From an uncultured Microscilla sp. (GTDB taxonomy: Bacteria > Bacteroidota > Bacteroidia > Cytophagales > Microscillaceae), in the NCBI RefSeq assembly GCF_947493425.1, contig NZ_CANLRP010000094.1:1-32924 (forward strand): 32,924 nucleotides of DNA, given 5' to 3'. Below the pieces are notes generated by a model. That model worked only from the letters and a program-made list of their open reading frames with translations, was not told the origin of the DNA and did not search any database. Both the position numbers and the translations under genes were made by a program. Below, piece by piece: positions 8,753 through 17,115 of the stretch. Numbering within the stretch: the first letter of the stretch is position 1; each line of letters begins with the position of its first letter.

Positions 8753-9679
8753 TTAATCTATTTGATGAACCGATGCTTTACAGTGCTGTTCAAAAAACTC
8801 GTCACACCACAAACACACGTTTTTAAGTGTTTGCGTCCGGGCTTTGGCGTGCGCTTCACTCACCCCCAAATGCTCGCCCATTTGCCACGGATTACCCTCA
8901 TTGAGCTTTTGCCACATGGGCGATTGGGAAGCTTGCGCCAATGCTTGTGCTACTTTTTGGTGCCGGGCATCACCCAACGCTTTTTTAGTACCAGGACAAC
9001 AAGGGTTGATTTGCCACAACTGAATAGAAATCTCTTGAGGAATATCATCGTACCCTCCTAAAAAATTGCGGGCACCCGAAAGTATCGTACAAAAATTATG
9101 TGCAGGGTCTTTTTTCCACACTCCTTTTTGCATAGCCCTGCCTCGCGCCCAATTGCCCCCTAGCCACATGTCGTCGGTTGCTCCCCAATACCCCCAACTT
9201 AGTGGGTGCCCGTGCAAATAATTGTCTTTGTCTACCAATGGGTCTTTATCATCGCCGTTTACCCCACGCGACTCAAACATATCGGCAAGCTCCATTAATC
9301 TTGCACCTGCATTTTTATGAAAACGATCAATACTGGCAATGTCAAAGCGAGTTACCCCTTTGGCAATCAGCGTATCTAAAATGTCTTCGGTCAACAAGTC
9401 GCCATTGGTTTGTAGCATGAGTTGGGTATGGGCAGGGTAACGCTGCTTAAGACGGTCAAGAATAGCGTACAGCTTTTGCCTTTCGGCCAATGGTTCTCCT
9501 CCTGATAAAATGATTCGGTCTATTTTGGGCGGTAAGTTTTCAATGATTTGCATACACTCTTCCTCACTCATTTTTGCCCCTTTAGGTCCCGATAAGTTAT
9601 AACAATGAGCGCATTGGTCGTTGCACAATTGAGTAAATACCCAGTAAACCGATTCTATATGTTCAAAGCTTGTTTTCAT
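8753..9679 (-). CDS. Radical SAM protein with extra C-terminal cysteines (308 aa)
   Basis: The protein is a radical S-adenosylmethionine enzyme. The [4Fe-4S]-binding motif CNDQCAHC (C19, C23, C26) sits near the N-terminus, followed by ILSGGEPLAE, the SAM-binding GGE motif, and QTNG. The C-terminal half carries further cysteines in three clusters (NFCTI, NPCCPGTK, and CLWCDEFFEQHC close to the end). This suggests one or more auxiliary iron-sulfur clusters, as in SPASM or Twitch proteins, but the spacing is not one I recognise. No peptide precursor or sulfatase gene is adjacent, so the substrate is unknown. The gene stands alone and converges with the SDR gene. Confidence 0.85.
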   Translation of the reverse strand: MKTSFEHIESVYWVFTQLCNDQCAHCYNLSGPKGAKMSEEECMQIIENLPPKIDRIILSGGEPLAERQKLYAILDRLKQRYPAHTQLMLQTNGDLLTEDILDTLIAKGVTRFDIASIDRFHKNAGARLMELADMFESRGVNGDDKDPLVDKDNYLHGHPLSWGYWGATDDMWLGGNWARGRAMQKGVWKKDPAHNFCTILSGARNFLGGYDDIPQEISIQLWQINPCCPGTKKALGDARHQKVAQALAQASQSPMWQKLNEGNPWQMGEHLGVSEAHAKARTQTLKNVCLWCDEFFEQHCKASVHQID

Positions 9680-9788
9680 ATTTTTTATTTGCCAAATCTA
9701 TCCATCAAAAGTGTGACCATAAGTAAAACTACCAACACCAAGAAATCACTAACAGTTCCAAACTTACAAAGTAACACAACACCCCCTA

Positions 9789-9988
9789 AAAACAGGCAAA
9801 CCTAGTGCTTTGGGAACTAAGTAGTTTATACACTATTTCGAGTTTATTTTGGTGGCTGTCAAACCTCCAAAAAACGAGCATAGCCTAAGCTACGTGAGTT
9901 TTTTTAGGTGAAGTCAGCAGGCAAAAGAAGCCGAAATATGTGAAAGAAATTTAGTACCCAGAGCACTAGTCAGGTGTTTGCCTGTTTT
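9789..9988. repeat. About 200-nt long imperfect hairpin element
   Basis: Nearly the whole stretch folds back on itself. The outer arms aaaacaggcaaac (9789-9801) and gtttgcctgtttt (9976-9988) are perfect complements. Next inward, ctagtgctttgggaacta pairs with tagtacccagagcactag with two mismatches. The pairing then continues imperfectly through cactatttcgagttt and its partner to the apex catagc (9879-9884) / gctacg (9889-9894) around a 4-nt loop, ctaa. It lies 27 nt after the DUF4139 stop codon and upstream of the radical SAM gene, and fills most of the 335-nt gap. No T tract follows, so it is not a standard terminator. Confidence 0.75.
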
Positions 9989-10014
9989 GCCAAACAACTC
10001 AACGATGATAACGC

Positions 10015-11565
10015 TTACCTCCGCACATAAATCTTATATTGGTAAGTAATGGTCTTCTTCTCCCCTTTTTTCAGTTTCACCTCCCAGTCGAGGTCATGGC
10101 TCATGTTAATATTGTTATACACACTGAATTTTTTGTTGGTCTTCCATTTGGTGTTACATTTAATTGGTTCACCTGTAATGGTACGGCACACGCTCAACTT
10201 AATGTCTTTGTTATGATAGTTTTTAATATCAATTTTACTCTCTACAGTAAGCAAGTCATAAGTATAGCGGTCTTTACGGGTTTTTTTCTCTTCGCGTGAC
10301 ACCTCGCGCTCTGCCGATTTCACATTGATATTGGGCGAAATAGTCATTTTAAGTTTGGTTTTGCTACCCGGTGGAGTATAGTTGAGTTTGTCTTGGCTCA
10401 AGGGCTTGGCTACACCACTTATTTCCTTGGTAATCAGCACTGTGCCTGTAGTCCAGGGGTAAGAGGTTTTATTTTGCAAACGAATAGAGTGCCACACCTT
10501 CCCTATGCTTTGGTCACTTTGGGCATACGACTTAGAGTAGCTAGAGCGGCTGCTACTATTGGCATTGAGCGATACTTCATAAATATCTTCATAGTCTACG
10601 TTTGCCTTAAATATTTCATAAAAAGCCCGGTCGCCTTTTTTGAGGGTAATGTTAGAAGTATTGTAAAAGTAAAGATCTTCGGCACTTTGCCCTTTGAGCC
10701 CTCGTATACCACTCATGTTGCCATTAAACGCTCGGGGAGTAAAATTGGACAAACGTTGCGTAGTAATATCGGCTCGGTTGCGGAGCCTCGAACTAGACCT
10801 ATTACTGTTGCGATTGAGGCGGCTGATAAAGTCACTGACCCGTTGGGTAGAAGCTACCGGAGACTGTAGGTAATCGTAGGCAAAATTGGGCACTCCTACC
10901 ACAAAGTTGATGCTGGCATTTTTTAAGTCCTCAACATCGTTCATTAGATTGGCTTTGAGGGTAATCACTGCTTTTTTATTCTCGCGCAATGCCACTGCAT
11001 AATTGGGCACCCAACTAATGCCTTTTTGCAGGTACATCATCTCAAAGGTTTGACTGGCATTAGCTTTGGCAAAGTCAATCTTAAGCACCCGTTTTTTTTG
11101 TTTTTGGGTATATTCAGCCGCAGGTGCCTGGCTAAACACCACCATTTCTACATTGCCTGGGGCAAAAGTCATCCATTTGCCCCCAGTGCTAAACACCACC
11201 ATGTTGCCATCCAGCCGTTGTACTACTCCAGTATAAGTTTTATTATTACTCAACGTAAGCGTAAGCATTTTGCCCTGGTTAGCCCTGAGCACATCCATCT
11301 TATTTTTTACCTTTTGCTTTTTACGTACGCTTTCCATATAGCTACGTGTACCTTTGATGGTGTTGTTGTCAGCAGTAAACCACAATGTGCCAAAAGTAGC
11401 AGCAGGCACTTTATCAAGCAAATAATACCCCTTACTGGCATTTACCTGCATTTTGTTCACAAAAAAAGCTGAGCCATTTTTAAATACGGCTACATTTTGC
11501 TGGGCTTGCGTTGCCAGCGCCACCAGCAAAGCCAGTGTGGTAATGAATAATGTGTTTTTTTTCAT
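10015..11565 (-). CDS. Exported DUF4139 domain protein (516 aa)
   Basis: An N-terminal signal peptide (MKKNTLFITTLALLVALATQA, then QQ) sends the protein across the inner membrane. The rest resembles DUF4139 (MuiA-like) proteins, rich in beta strands. An N-terminal domain begins NVAVFKNGSAFFVNK, the middle contains YLQKGISWVPNYAVALRE, which matches the DUF4139 opening W-P-Y pattern, and a long C-terminal beta region ends LKKGEKKTITYQYKIYVRR. A Ser/Arg/Asn-rich linker lies around residues 245-270. The biochemical role of the family is unknown; a cell-envelope role is only inferred. It is divergent from the LRR gene across 183 nt. Confidence 0.75.
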   Translation of the reverse strand: MKKNTLFITTLALLVALATQAQQNVAVFKNGSAFFVNKMQVNASKGYYLLDKVPAATFGTLWFTADNNTIKGTRSYMESVRKKQKVKNKMDVLRANQGKMLTLTLSNNKTYTGVVQRLDGNMVVFSTGGKWMTFAPGNVEMVVFSQAPAAEYTQKQKKRVLKIDFAKANASQTFEMMYLQKGISWVPNYAVALRENKKAVITLKANLMNDVEDLKNASINFVVGVPNFAYDYLQSPVASTQRVSDFISRLNRNSNRSSSRLRNRADITTQRLSNFTPRAFNGNMSGIRGLKGQSAEDLYFYNTSNITLKKGDRAFYEIFKANVDYEDIYEVSLNANSSSRSSYSKSYAQSDQSIGKVWHSIRLQNKTSYPWTTGTVLITKEISGVAKPLSQDKLNYTPPGSKTKLKMTISPNINVKSAEREVSREEKKTRKDRYTYDLLTVESKIDIKNYHNKDIKLSVCRTITGEPIKCNTKWKTNKKFSVYNNINMSHDLDWEVKLKKGEKKTITYQYKIYVRR

Positions 11566-11676
11566 AATAAATTTTTGTTAGTTTTTGATTTTTCTTTTTA
11601 AAAACCCTGTTAAAGGCTGGGCTATCTACTATAATTTACAATAAGTTTTGGGATGTACAATTGTGATAACCAATTA

Positions 11677-11708
11677 ATTGTCTAAACCCCCAACCTGCTG
11701 TATATTTG
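11677..11708 (+). promoter_or_regulatory. Bacteroidota-type promoter of the LRR gene
   Basis: TATATTTG (11701-11708) matches the -7 element TAnnTTTG exactly. ATTG (11677-11680) sits 20 nt upstream in place of the -33 TTTG. Both spacing and composition fit the sigma-70-type promoters known from this phylum. Transcription would begin about 35 nt before the ATG at 11749. Confidence 0.55.
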
Positions 11709-11748
11709 AAGGCTATATGCTGGTATTAATAATAATGGATAAAACAAT

Positions 11749-13413
11749 ATGAGTAAAATTGCTCAGCAACTGATTGACATAAACTTGCTTACCAAAGCTC
11801 CTGAGCTCGACTTGGGGTATTGTGGGCTTGACGGTACTGAAGATGAACTATTTGCGCAACTGGCAGAAGCTGACCACTTGAAAACATTGATTTTGTCGGA
11901 TGACTATTCAATGTATGATGAATCAAGTGGTAAATTTTTGGTAGTCCATAATAACCACAAGGGTATGTCTACCCGCATCAAACAAATACCTAATCAATTG
12001 CCTCCATCGCTGCAATCTTTGTTTCTAGGTAAATTTATGATAGAAGATGCAGATGATGTATTGGAGCCAAAAAATATTCAAACCATTGCTCAACTCAAAC
12101 ATTTGCAGATATTACATCTATATGGCTATATATTAAATGACCTCTCCTTTTTGCACGGGCTACCCCAATTATTTGAGCTCAATATAAGTAGTTCATTAGT
12201 GGACACTTCCTTTTTTACCAGTGATTTTGCCCAAATAGAATTTTTGATAGCACGCGATTGTGGTTTGACAGACACTAATTTAACATTTTTGACATTGTTC
12301 AAAAACCTACGTCACCTTGACCTTTCGTGCAACCATATACAAGGTTTCGAGTCGTTTTTACATCTCTACCAGTTAACCTCGTTGCACTTGGCAAGCAATA
12401 GGTTTGCCCACTTGCACTTATTCCAGTGTTTGCCTCAATTAGAAAAGTTGTATATAGCAGATAATGACATAGAAGAGCTCAATGGTATTGAGCACTTAAC
12501 TCGCCTCCGTGGGCTCGACCTTGATGGAAACTTGTTAGATGACCTTAGCCCAATTAAGCATTTTTATCACCTTGAGCTACTTTCGGTCAATGATAATTTG
12601 ATAGATGATTTATCACCCATTGCTCACCTCACCAAGTTACAATACTTAAATCTAGGGCAGAATGAATACCTTGAGATTACCGCGCTCAAAAACCTAAAAT
12701 CGTTGCAAGTACTTGGGCTTTATTCAGGGGCATTAGACACTGAAGATATTCTTTTTTTGAAGGATTTTAAACAACTCAAAAGACTTAACCTGGGAGATAA
12801 TGATATTACCGACCTTGACATGTTTAAACACATGCCTCAACTAAAAATGCTCAACCTAAGTGACAATGAAATTGAAAATATTGACGATTTATGGGGGCTC
12901 ACAAACCTACAATGGTTAAACATTAGTGATAACCAAGTGACCAATATTGATTGTCTAAATATGTTAGACAATTTGCGGTTTTTGATGATGAGTAACAACC
13001 ACATTGAAAACATAGATAGCCTCAAGTATTTGCTTAAACTGAAGGTGCTTGACATTGGAGAGAATCATATAGAAGATATAAGCCCTTTGCTTAACTTGCC
13101 AGAGTTGGGAGTAATAAGGCTCAACCCTAAAAGTGTGCCCTATTTACCCATAGCTATTGTACTGGCTTTTTGTAGGGGTGAGCACGCCTACGATTATCAA
13201 AATGAGCCTGAACTGCCTGCAATACACGAAATTTACCCTTTGATGATGTCGACTGACAAAAGTCACCAAGCCCTGGCTGCTCAACTTATGGAAAAAAACC
13301 ACTGGACACCCAAACAAATAGAGATGTATCAACAGACTATAGAGTTTTATGAAGAAAAGGTAATGAAAACAGATGATAACATCATGGAACTCTATTTTGC
13401 TAAGGAATGGTGA
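11749..13413 (+). CDS. Cytosolic leucine-rich-repeat protein, SDS22-like (554 aa)
   Basis: The protein has a tandem array of leucine-rich repeats, roughly residues 80-445. Most are 21-22 residues long and of the SDS22/internalin type, with the recurring pattern LxxLxLxxNxIxxL (for example LKMLNLSDNEIENIDDL and LQWLNISDNQVTNIDCL). An N-terminal cap (MSKIAQQLIDINLLTK) and a C-terminal helical tail of about 80 residues flank the array. There is no signal peptide, anchor or sorting tail, so it should act inside the cell as a protein-binding scaffold. The partner is unknown. The repeats are more regular in the second half, which suggests recent internal duplication there. Confidence 0.88.
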   Translation: MSKIAQQLIDINLLTKAPELDLGYCGLDGTEDELFAQLAEADHLKTLILSDDYSMYDESSGKFLVVHNNHKGMSTRIKQIPNQLPPSLQSLFLGKFMIEDADDVLEPKNIQTIAQLKHLQILHLYGYILNDLSFLHGLPQLFELNISSSLVDTSFFTSDFAQIEFLIARDCGLTDTNLTFLTLFKNLRHLDLSCNHIQGFESFLHLYQLTSLHLASNRFAHLHLFQCLPQLEKLYIADNDIEELNGIEHLTRLRGLDLDGNLLDDLSPIKHFYHLELLSVNDNLIDDLSPIAHLTKLQYLNLGQNEYLEITALKNLKSLQVLGLYSGALDTEDILFLKDFKQLKRLNLGDNDITDLDMFKHMPQLKMLNLSDNEIENIDDLWGLTNLQWLNISDNQVTNIDCLNMLDNLRFLMMSNNHIENIDSLKYLLKLKVLDIGENHIEDISPLLNLPELGVIRLNPKSVPYLPIAIVLAFCRGEHAYDYQNEPELPAIHEIYPLMMSTDKSHQALAAQLMEKNHWTPKQIEMYQQTIEFYEEKVMKTDDNIMELYFAKEW

Positions 13414-13443
13414 GAAATTAAATTACCATTCTTGAGGTAGAAG

Positions 13444-13522
13444 TTTTGTTTTGAGACGAGGCTATTTTTTGCGCCCATAGCAGCGCTACGGGCAATAAAA
13501 ATAACGAAGTATCAAGGCGAAA
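13444..13522. repeat. Hairpin-forming intergenic repeat after the LRR gene
   Basis: A strong stem forms between tattttttgcgcccatagc (13463-13481) and gctacgggcaataaaaata (13485-13503) around a 3-nt loop. Weaker pairing extends on both sides (ttttgttttgagac with gtatcaaggcgaaag). The apex wording, catagc-loop-gctac, is the same as in the larger hairpin at 9789-9988, which points to a common family. It lies about 30 nt after the LRR stop codon and could protect the 3' end of that transcript. Confidence 0.65.
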
Positions 13523-13723
13523 GATCACCTCTCAGAGTGTAAATTTATTTTTGAACAATTCCTAAAAGAATATGAAAAGAATGATAATAAATAAGATCAT
13601 AAACAAATACATCAACAAATCGACTTTGATGTAATTTTGGTATTTTTGGTAAAAATTTTTGATAAATTTATTCATTGAGTTAAGTCAATTATAAATGACA
13701 TTTTTTTTAATACATAAATTTAA

Positions 13724-13828
13724 AACTTGTTTGGATTTCATCCTTTGGACCCCTTGCGCGACTTTGACTGTCAGGATGCGTTAAATTTATCGCAAAAGCT
13801 CTCAAAAACGAAATTCCAAATAAGCTCC
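13724..13828. repeat. Dispersed inverted-repeat element, diverged copy C
   Basis: The ends aacttgtttggatttc and gaaattccaaataagctc are imperfect inverted repeats resembling the ends of copies A and B (gcttgtttaaa... / ...aaatttaaacaagctc). It also shares with copy A the words gcgcgactttga (tacgcgactttta in A) and aaatttatcgcaa (aaatttatcagcaa in A). It is shorter, about 105 nt. The stretch between the hairpin at 13522 and this element is AT-rich and holds no gene. Confidence 0.5.
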
Positions 13829-13894
13829 TAAACCCGCTCTGACATACTAAGCCAACGGCATAACCGCTTTTGTTGCTATAAAAAATAACACAAT

Positions 13895-15604
13895 ATGCAA
13901 AAAAGATGGATTTTTAAAGAAACACCTGACCCTCAACTAGTCGACCAATTGGCAAGCTCTTTAGAGATAAGCGAGTCTATGGCAACCTTGTTGGTACAAA
14001 GGGGCATCAAAACTTTTGATGCAGCTAAAAATTTCTTCCGCCCTTCGTTAAAAAACCACCTGCATGATCCGTTTTTGATGCAAGATATGGAAAAGGCAGT
14101 AATCAGACTTGAAAAAGCCATTGAGCATAAGGAAAAAATGATGATTTATGGCGATTACGATGTAGATGGTACTACCTCGGTGGCTTTGGTATATGGCTTT
14201 TTACAAAATTATCATTCATTGCTCGACTACTACATCCCCGATCGTTACCTGGAGGGCTATGGTATCTCTAAAACTTCTATTGACTGGGCAAAAGAACAAG
14301 GCATTACCCTGGTAATTGCGCTTGACTGTGGTATTAAGTCAGTTGAACTGATGGATTACGCCAACGAGCAGGGCATTGATTATATTATATGCGACCACCA
14401 CATGCCGGGTCAAGAGATTCCACGTGCCCACGCGGTGCTTGACCCCAAACGAAAAGACTGCACTTATCCTTTCAAAGAGTTGTCGGGATGTGGGGTGGGT
14501 TTCAAACTCATGCAGGCATATTGTTTACGCAACAACATTGACCTGGAAGAACTCTATCCTTTCCTTGATTTACTGGTCATTAGCATTGCCTGCGACATTG
14601 TGCCCATCATTGGCGAAAACCGGGTCATGGCTTTTTATGGCTTGCGCCAACTCAACCAAACCCAACGTACTGGCATAAAGGCGCTCATTGATGTAGCAAA
14701 GTTTAGTGATGATACCGTACTGGATATATCAAATGTAGTGTTTGGGTTAGGGCCCCGCATTAACGCTGCCGGACGTATTCAACACGCCAAAAAAGCAGTG
14801 ATGTTGCTCGTATCGAATAACAAAAAAGAGGCAGACTATGTGGCGGAGTTAATCAATAAAGATAATTTACAGCGCCGCGACCTGGATTCCAGCATTACCG
14901 AAGAAGCTTTGTCTATGATAGCACAAAACCGGCTGGAAAAATCTAAAACAACCGTCTTGTTCAAAGAAAACTGGCACAAAGGGGTCATAGGTATTGTAGC
15001 ATCGCGTTGCATAGAAAGTTACCACCGCCCCACCGTCATATTAACCCAACACAATGGCAAAGCCACTGGGTCGGCAAGGTCGGTACCAGGTTTTGACTTG
15101 TATGAGGCGATTGACGCTTGCGCTGATTTACTGGAACAATTTGGTGGACACACCCACGCTGCGGGGCTTACGCTTACACTGGATAAAATAGAACCTTTTC
15201 GGCAAAAGTTTGAAAACATTGTAGCCAAACAAATTGACGAGGAACAGCTGACCCCTTTGATTGAGATTGACGCAAAAATAGATCTGAAAGATATTACCGG
15301 AAAATTTTATCGTATCTTGCAGCAATTTGCCCCCTTTGGTCCGGCCAATATGCGCCCGGTGTTTGTAAGTGAGCATTTGTATGCTGATTACCCAAAGTTA
15401 TTGAAAGAAAAACACGTGAAATTTCGTACTCGGCAAGAGGGCTCCGATGCTTTTTTTGATGCCATTGGTTTTGGCATGCCTGAACACTACGAACGCATTG
15501 CCAGTGGCGAACGTTTTGCCTTGTGTTACAACATAGACGAGAACCGTTACCGTGGACAAACATCGCTTCAGTTGAAGATCAAAGATATTAAGTTTTATGA
15601 ATAA
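13895..15604 (+). CDS. recJ: Single-stranded-DNA-specific exonuclease RecJ (569 aa)
   Basis: RecJ degrades single-stranded DNA 5' to 3' in recombination and mismatch or base-excision repair. The DHH phosphoesterase motifs are in place: motif I YGDYDVDGTTS (D87, D89, D91), the aspartate of ALDCGIKS, the signature DHH at 167-169 in ICDHHMPG, and the conserved D of VISIACDIV. The DHHA1 region has GGHTHAAG (H419 and neighbours), and an OB-fold domain of the RecJ type closes the protein. The length matches the E. coli enzyme (about 577 aa). The ATG at 13895 starts the protein at the expected distance from motif I. It is followed after 171 nt by lptB on the same strand. Confidence 0.96.
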   Translation: MQKRWIFKETPDPQLVDQLASSLEISESMATLLVQRGIKTFDAAKNFFRPSLKNHLHDPFLMQDMEKAVIRLEKAIEHKEKMMIYGDYDVDGTTSVALVYGFLQNYHSLLDYYIPDRYLEGYGISKTSIDWAKEQGITLVIALDCGIKSVELMDYANEQGIDYIICDHHMPGQEIPRAHAVLDPKRKDCTYPFKELSGCGVGFKLMQAYCLRNNIDLEELYPFLDLLVISIACDIVPIIGENRVMAFYGLRQLNQTQRTGIKALIDVAKFSDDTVLDISNVVFGLGPRINAAGRIQHAKKAVMLLVSNNKKEADYVAELINKDNLQRRDLDSSITEEALSMIAQNRLEKSKTTVLFKENWHKGVIGIVASRCIESYHRPTVILTQHNGKATGSARSVPGFDLYEAIDACADLLEQFGGHTHAAGLTLTLDKIEPFRQKFENIVAKQIDEEQLTPLIEIDAKIDLKDITGKFYRILQQFAPFGPANMRPVFVSEHLYADYPKLLKEKHVKFRTRQEGSDAFFDAIGFGMPEHYERIASGERFALCYNIDENRYRGQTSLQLKIKDIKFYE

Positions 15605-15775
15605 TAAGCTTCATTTACACCTGACACATATTAAGAAGTTTTGGCGTACAAAAACAGCATTGGTTATCAGTAAATGAGCGATAAAAGCCAAGTCAGAGTA
15701 AAGCATAATGAATAAAACCAGTTGTTAATCAATGACTTGTGTTTATTTATAATTTAATCATTTGTAATTACTTCC

Positions 15776-16750
15776 ATGAAATTAACCGCAGTAAATTTAG
15801 TAAAAAAATACAAGGGCAAAGCAGTAGTAAACAATGTGTCTATTGAAGTAAACCAAGGAGAAATTGTAGGCATGCTGGGACCCAATGGCGCCGGAAAAAC
15901 TACTACCTTTTATATGGTAGTGGGTCTGGTAAAACCCAACACAGGTAAGGTGTTGTTGGGAGACGAGGACATTACTAAACTACCCGTGTATAAGCGTGCC
16001 CGCAAAGGCATTGGTTACCTGGCTCAGGACGAGTCGGTCTTTAGAGGACTGACGGTAGAGGAAAACATAAGGGCAGTACTACAAATGACCAAGCTCTCGG
16101 TAGCCCAACAACGCGAAAAGGTAGATGAGCTCATCGATGAATTTAACCTGCACAAAGTACGCAAAAGCCCTGGTAAGGTGCTATCGGGGGGAGAACGCAG
16201 GCGTACCGAAATTGCCCGAACCCTGGCTGTAGATCCAAAGTTTGTATTGCTCGACGAGCCCTTTGCTGGGGTAGATCCCTTGGCGGTAGAAGAAATCCAA
16301 AACATTATCTATCACCTAAAACACAAAAACATTGGTATTTTGATTACCGACCACAACGCTGATGCTATATTGTCTATTACCGACCGTTCTTATGTAATGT
16401 CGTTGGGTAAACGTTTTGCCGATGGTCCTCCCGAAGAGTTGGTGCAAAACCCTTTGGTAAAAGAGCATTATTTAGGGAAAAACTATGTGCTGGTACGCAA
16501 GTTTATCAAAGAAAATGTACAACTAGATGCCGAGCCGGGGCAAATTAACGCCAAATACAAAGACAAGGCACCTATTCCAGATGAGTACGTCAGTAAAGGC
16601 GACAAACCAGCCTTGAAAAAGCCCGAAATGATGGGTAAAAATGATCATATCCCCCCTCAACCGGAGAGTATCAACGCCAAAGATGAAGCAGCCGAAAGTC
16701 AGCCTCAAAACAACGACACAGACGATTCGGAAGAAAAAGTACAACCATAA
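15776..16750 (+). CDS. lptB: LPS export ABC transporter ATPase LptB with C-terminal extension (324 aa)
   Basis: LptB is the cytoplasmic ATPase that, with LptFG, powers extraction of lipopolysaccharide from the inner membrane. Visible motifs are Walker A GPNGAGKTTT (K41), the Q-loop region around YLAQDESVFRGL, signature LSGGE (136-140), Walker B FVLLDEP (D160, E161) and the switch H193 in ITDHN. The first 240 residues align with the normal LptB length. A further 80 or so residues form a charged, Pro/Lys/Glu/Asp-rich tail that looks disordered. Such tails are seen in Bacteroidota homologues; their role is unknown. A terminator follows the gene. Confidence 0.95.
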   Translation: MKLTAVNLVKKYKGKAVVNNVSIEVNQGEIVGMLGPNGAGKTTTFYMVVGLVKPNTGKVLLGDEDITKLPVYKRARKGIGYLAQDESVFRGLTVEENIRAVLQMTKLSVAQQREKVDELIDEFNLHKVRKSPGKVLSGGERRRTEIARTLAVDPKFVLLDEPFAGVDPLAVEEIQNIIYHLKHKNIGILITDHNADAILSITDRSYVMSLGKRFADGPPEELVQNPLVKEHYLGKNYVLVRKFIKENVQLDAEPGQINAKYKDKAPIPDEYVSKGDKPALKKPEMMGKNDHIPPQPESINAKDEAAESQPQNNDTDDSEEKVQP

Positions 16751-16785
16751 ACAAATAAAGTAACACAGCGTTTGAGCGTATTGCC

Positions 16786-16836
16786 AAAACAACCACAACT
16801 ATCTCTTGGTTATAGAGTTTCTGTGGTTGTTTTTTT
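16786..16836 (+). terminator. Rho-independent terminator after lptB
   Basis: AAAACAACCACA (16786-16797) pairs perfectly with TGTGGTTGTTTT (16822-16833). The T run continues to 16836, and the inner arms add a few more pairs. It lies 36 nt after the lptB stop codon and should separate lptB from the GH3 gene. Confidence 0.85.
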
Positions 16837-16896
16837 GTATCTTAAGCCAAGATATTTGTGCAGAAATAGCTGAACACTATCATAATTATGTCTAAA

Positions 16897-16930
16897 TTTG
16901 CCAATCATTCGAAAGTAAATTTTATATTTG
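16897..16930 (+). promoter_or_regulatory. Likely Bacteroidota-type promoter upstream of the GH3 gene
   Basis: TTTG (16897-16900) and TATATTTG (16923-16930) are spaced by 22 nt, matching the phylum's -33 / -7 consensus. It lies just after the lptB terminator. The start of transcription would be about 180 nt ahead of the ATG at 17116, leaving a long leader in which I see no riboswitch-like structure. The remaining gap (16931-17115) holds nothing else recognisable. Confidence 0.5.
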
Positions 16931-17115
16931 AGTGATACAATGGCAAAAAATGCCCAAAATCTATTTTTGGCAACAAGTCGTTTGTATGATGAGTTGTTGT
17001 ACTGATGAAGGGAACTGCAAAAGGGCTATCTGAATCTCACTGCACGCTTTTGGCAACCACGGCGATTTAGACTGATTTTGTCATTTACCTGTAGAGTTCA
17101 ATTTAAGTATATAAT

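Noticed and set aside
10393..10869. 158-codon plus-strand frame opposite the DUF4139 gene
   Set aside because: It is antisense to a gene with a good signal peptide and domain pattern. No independent support.
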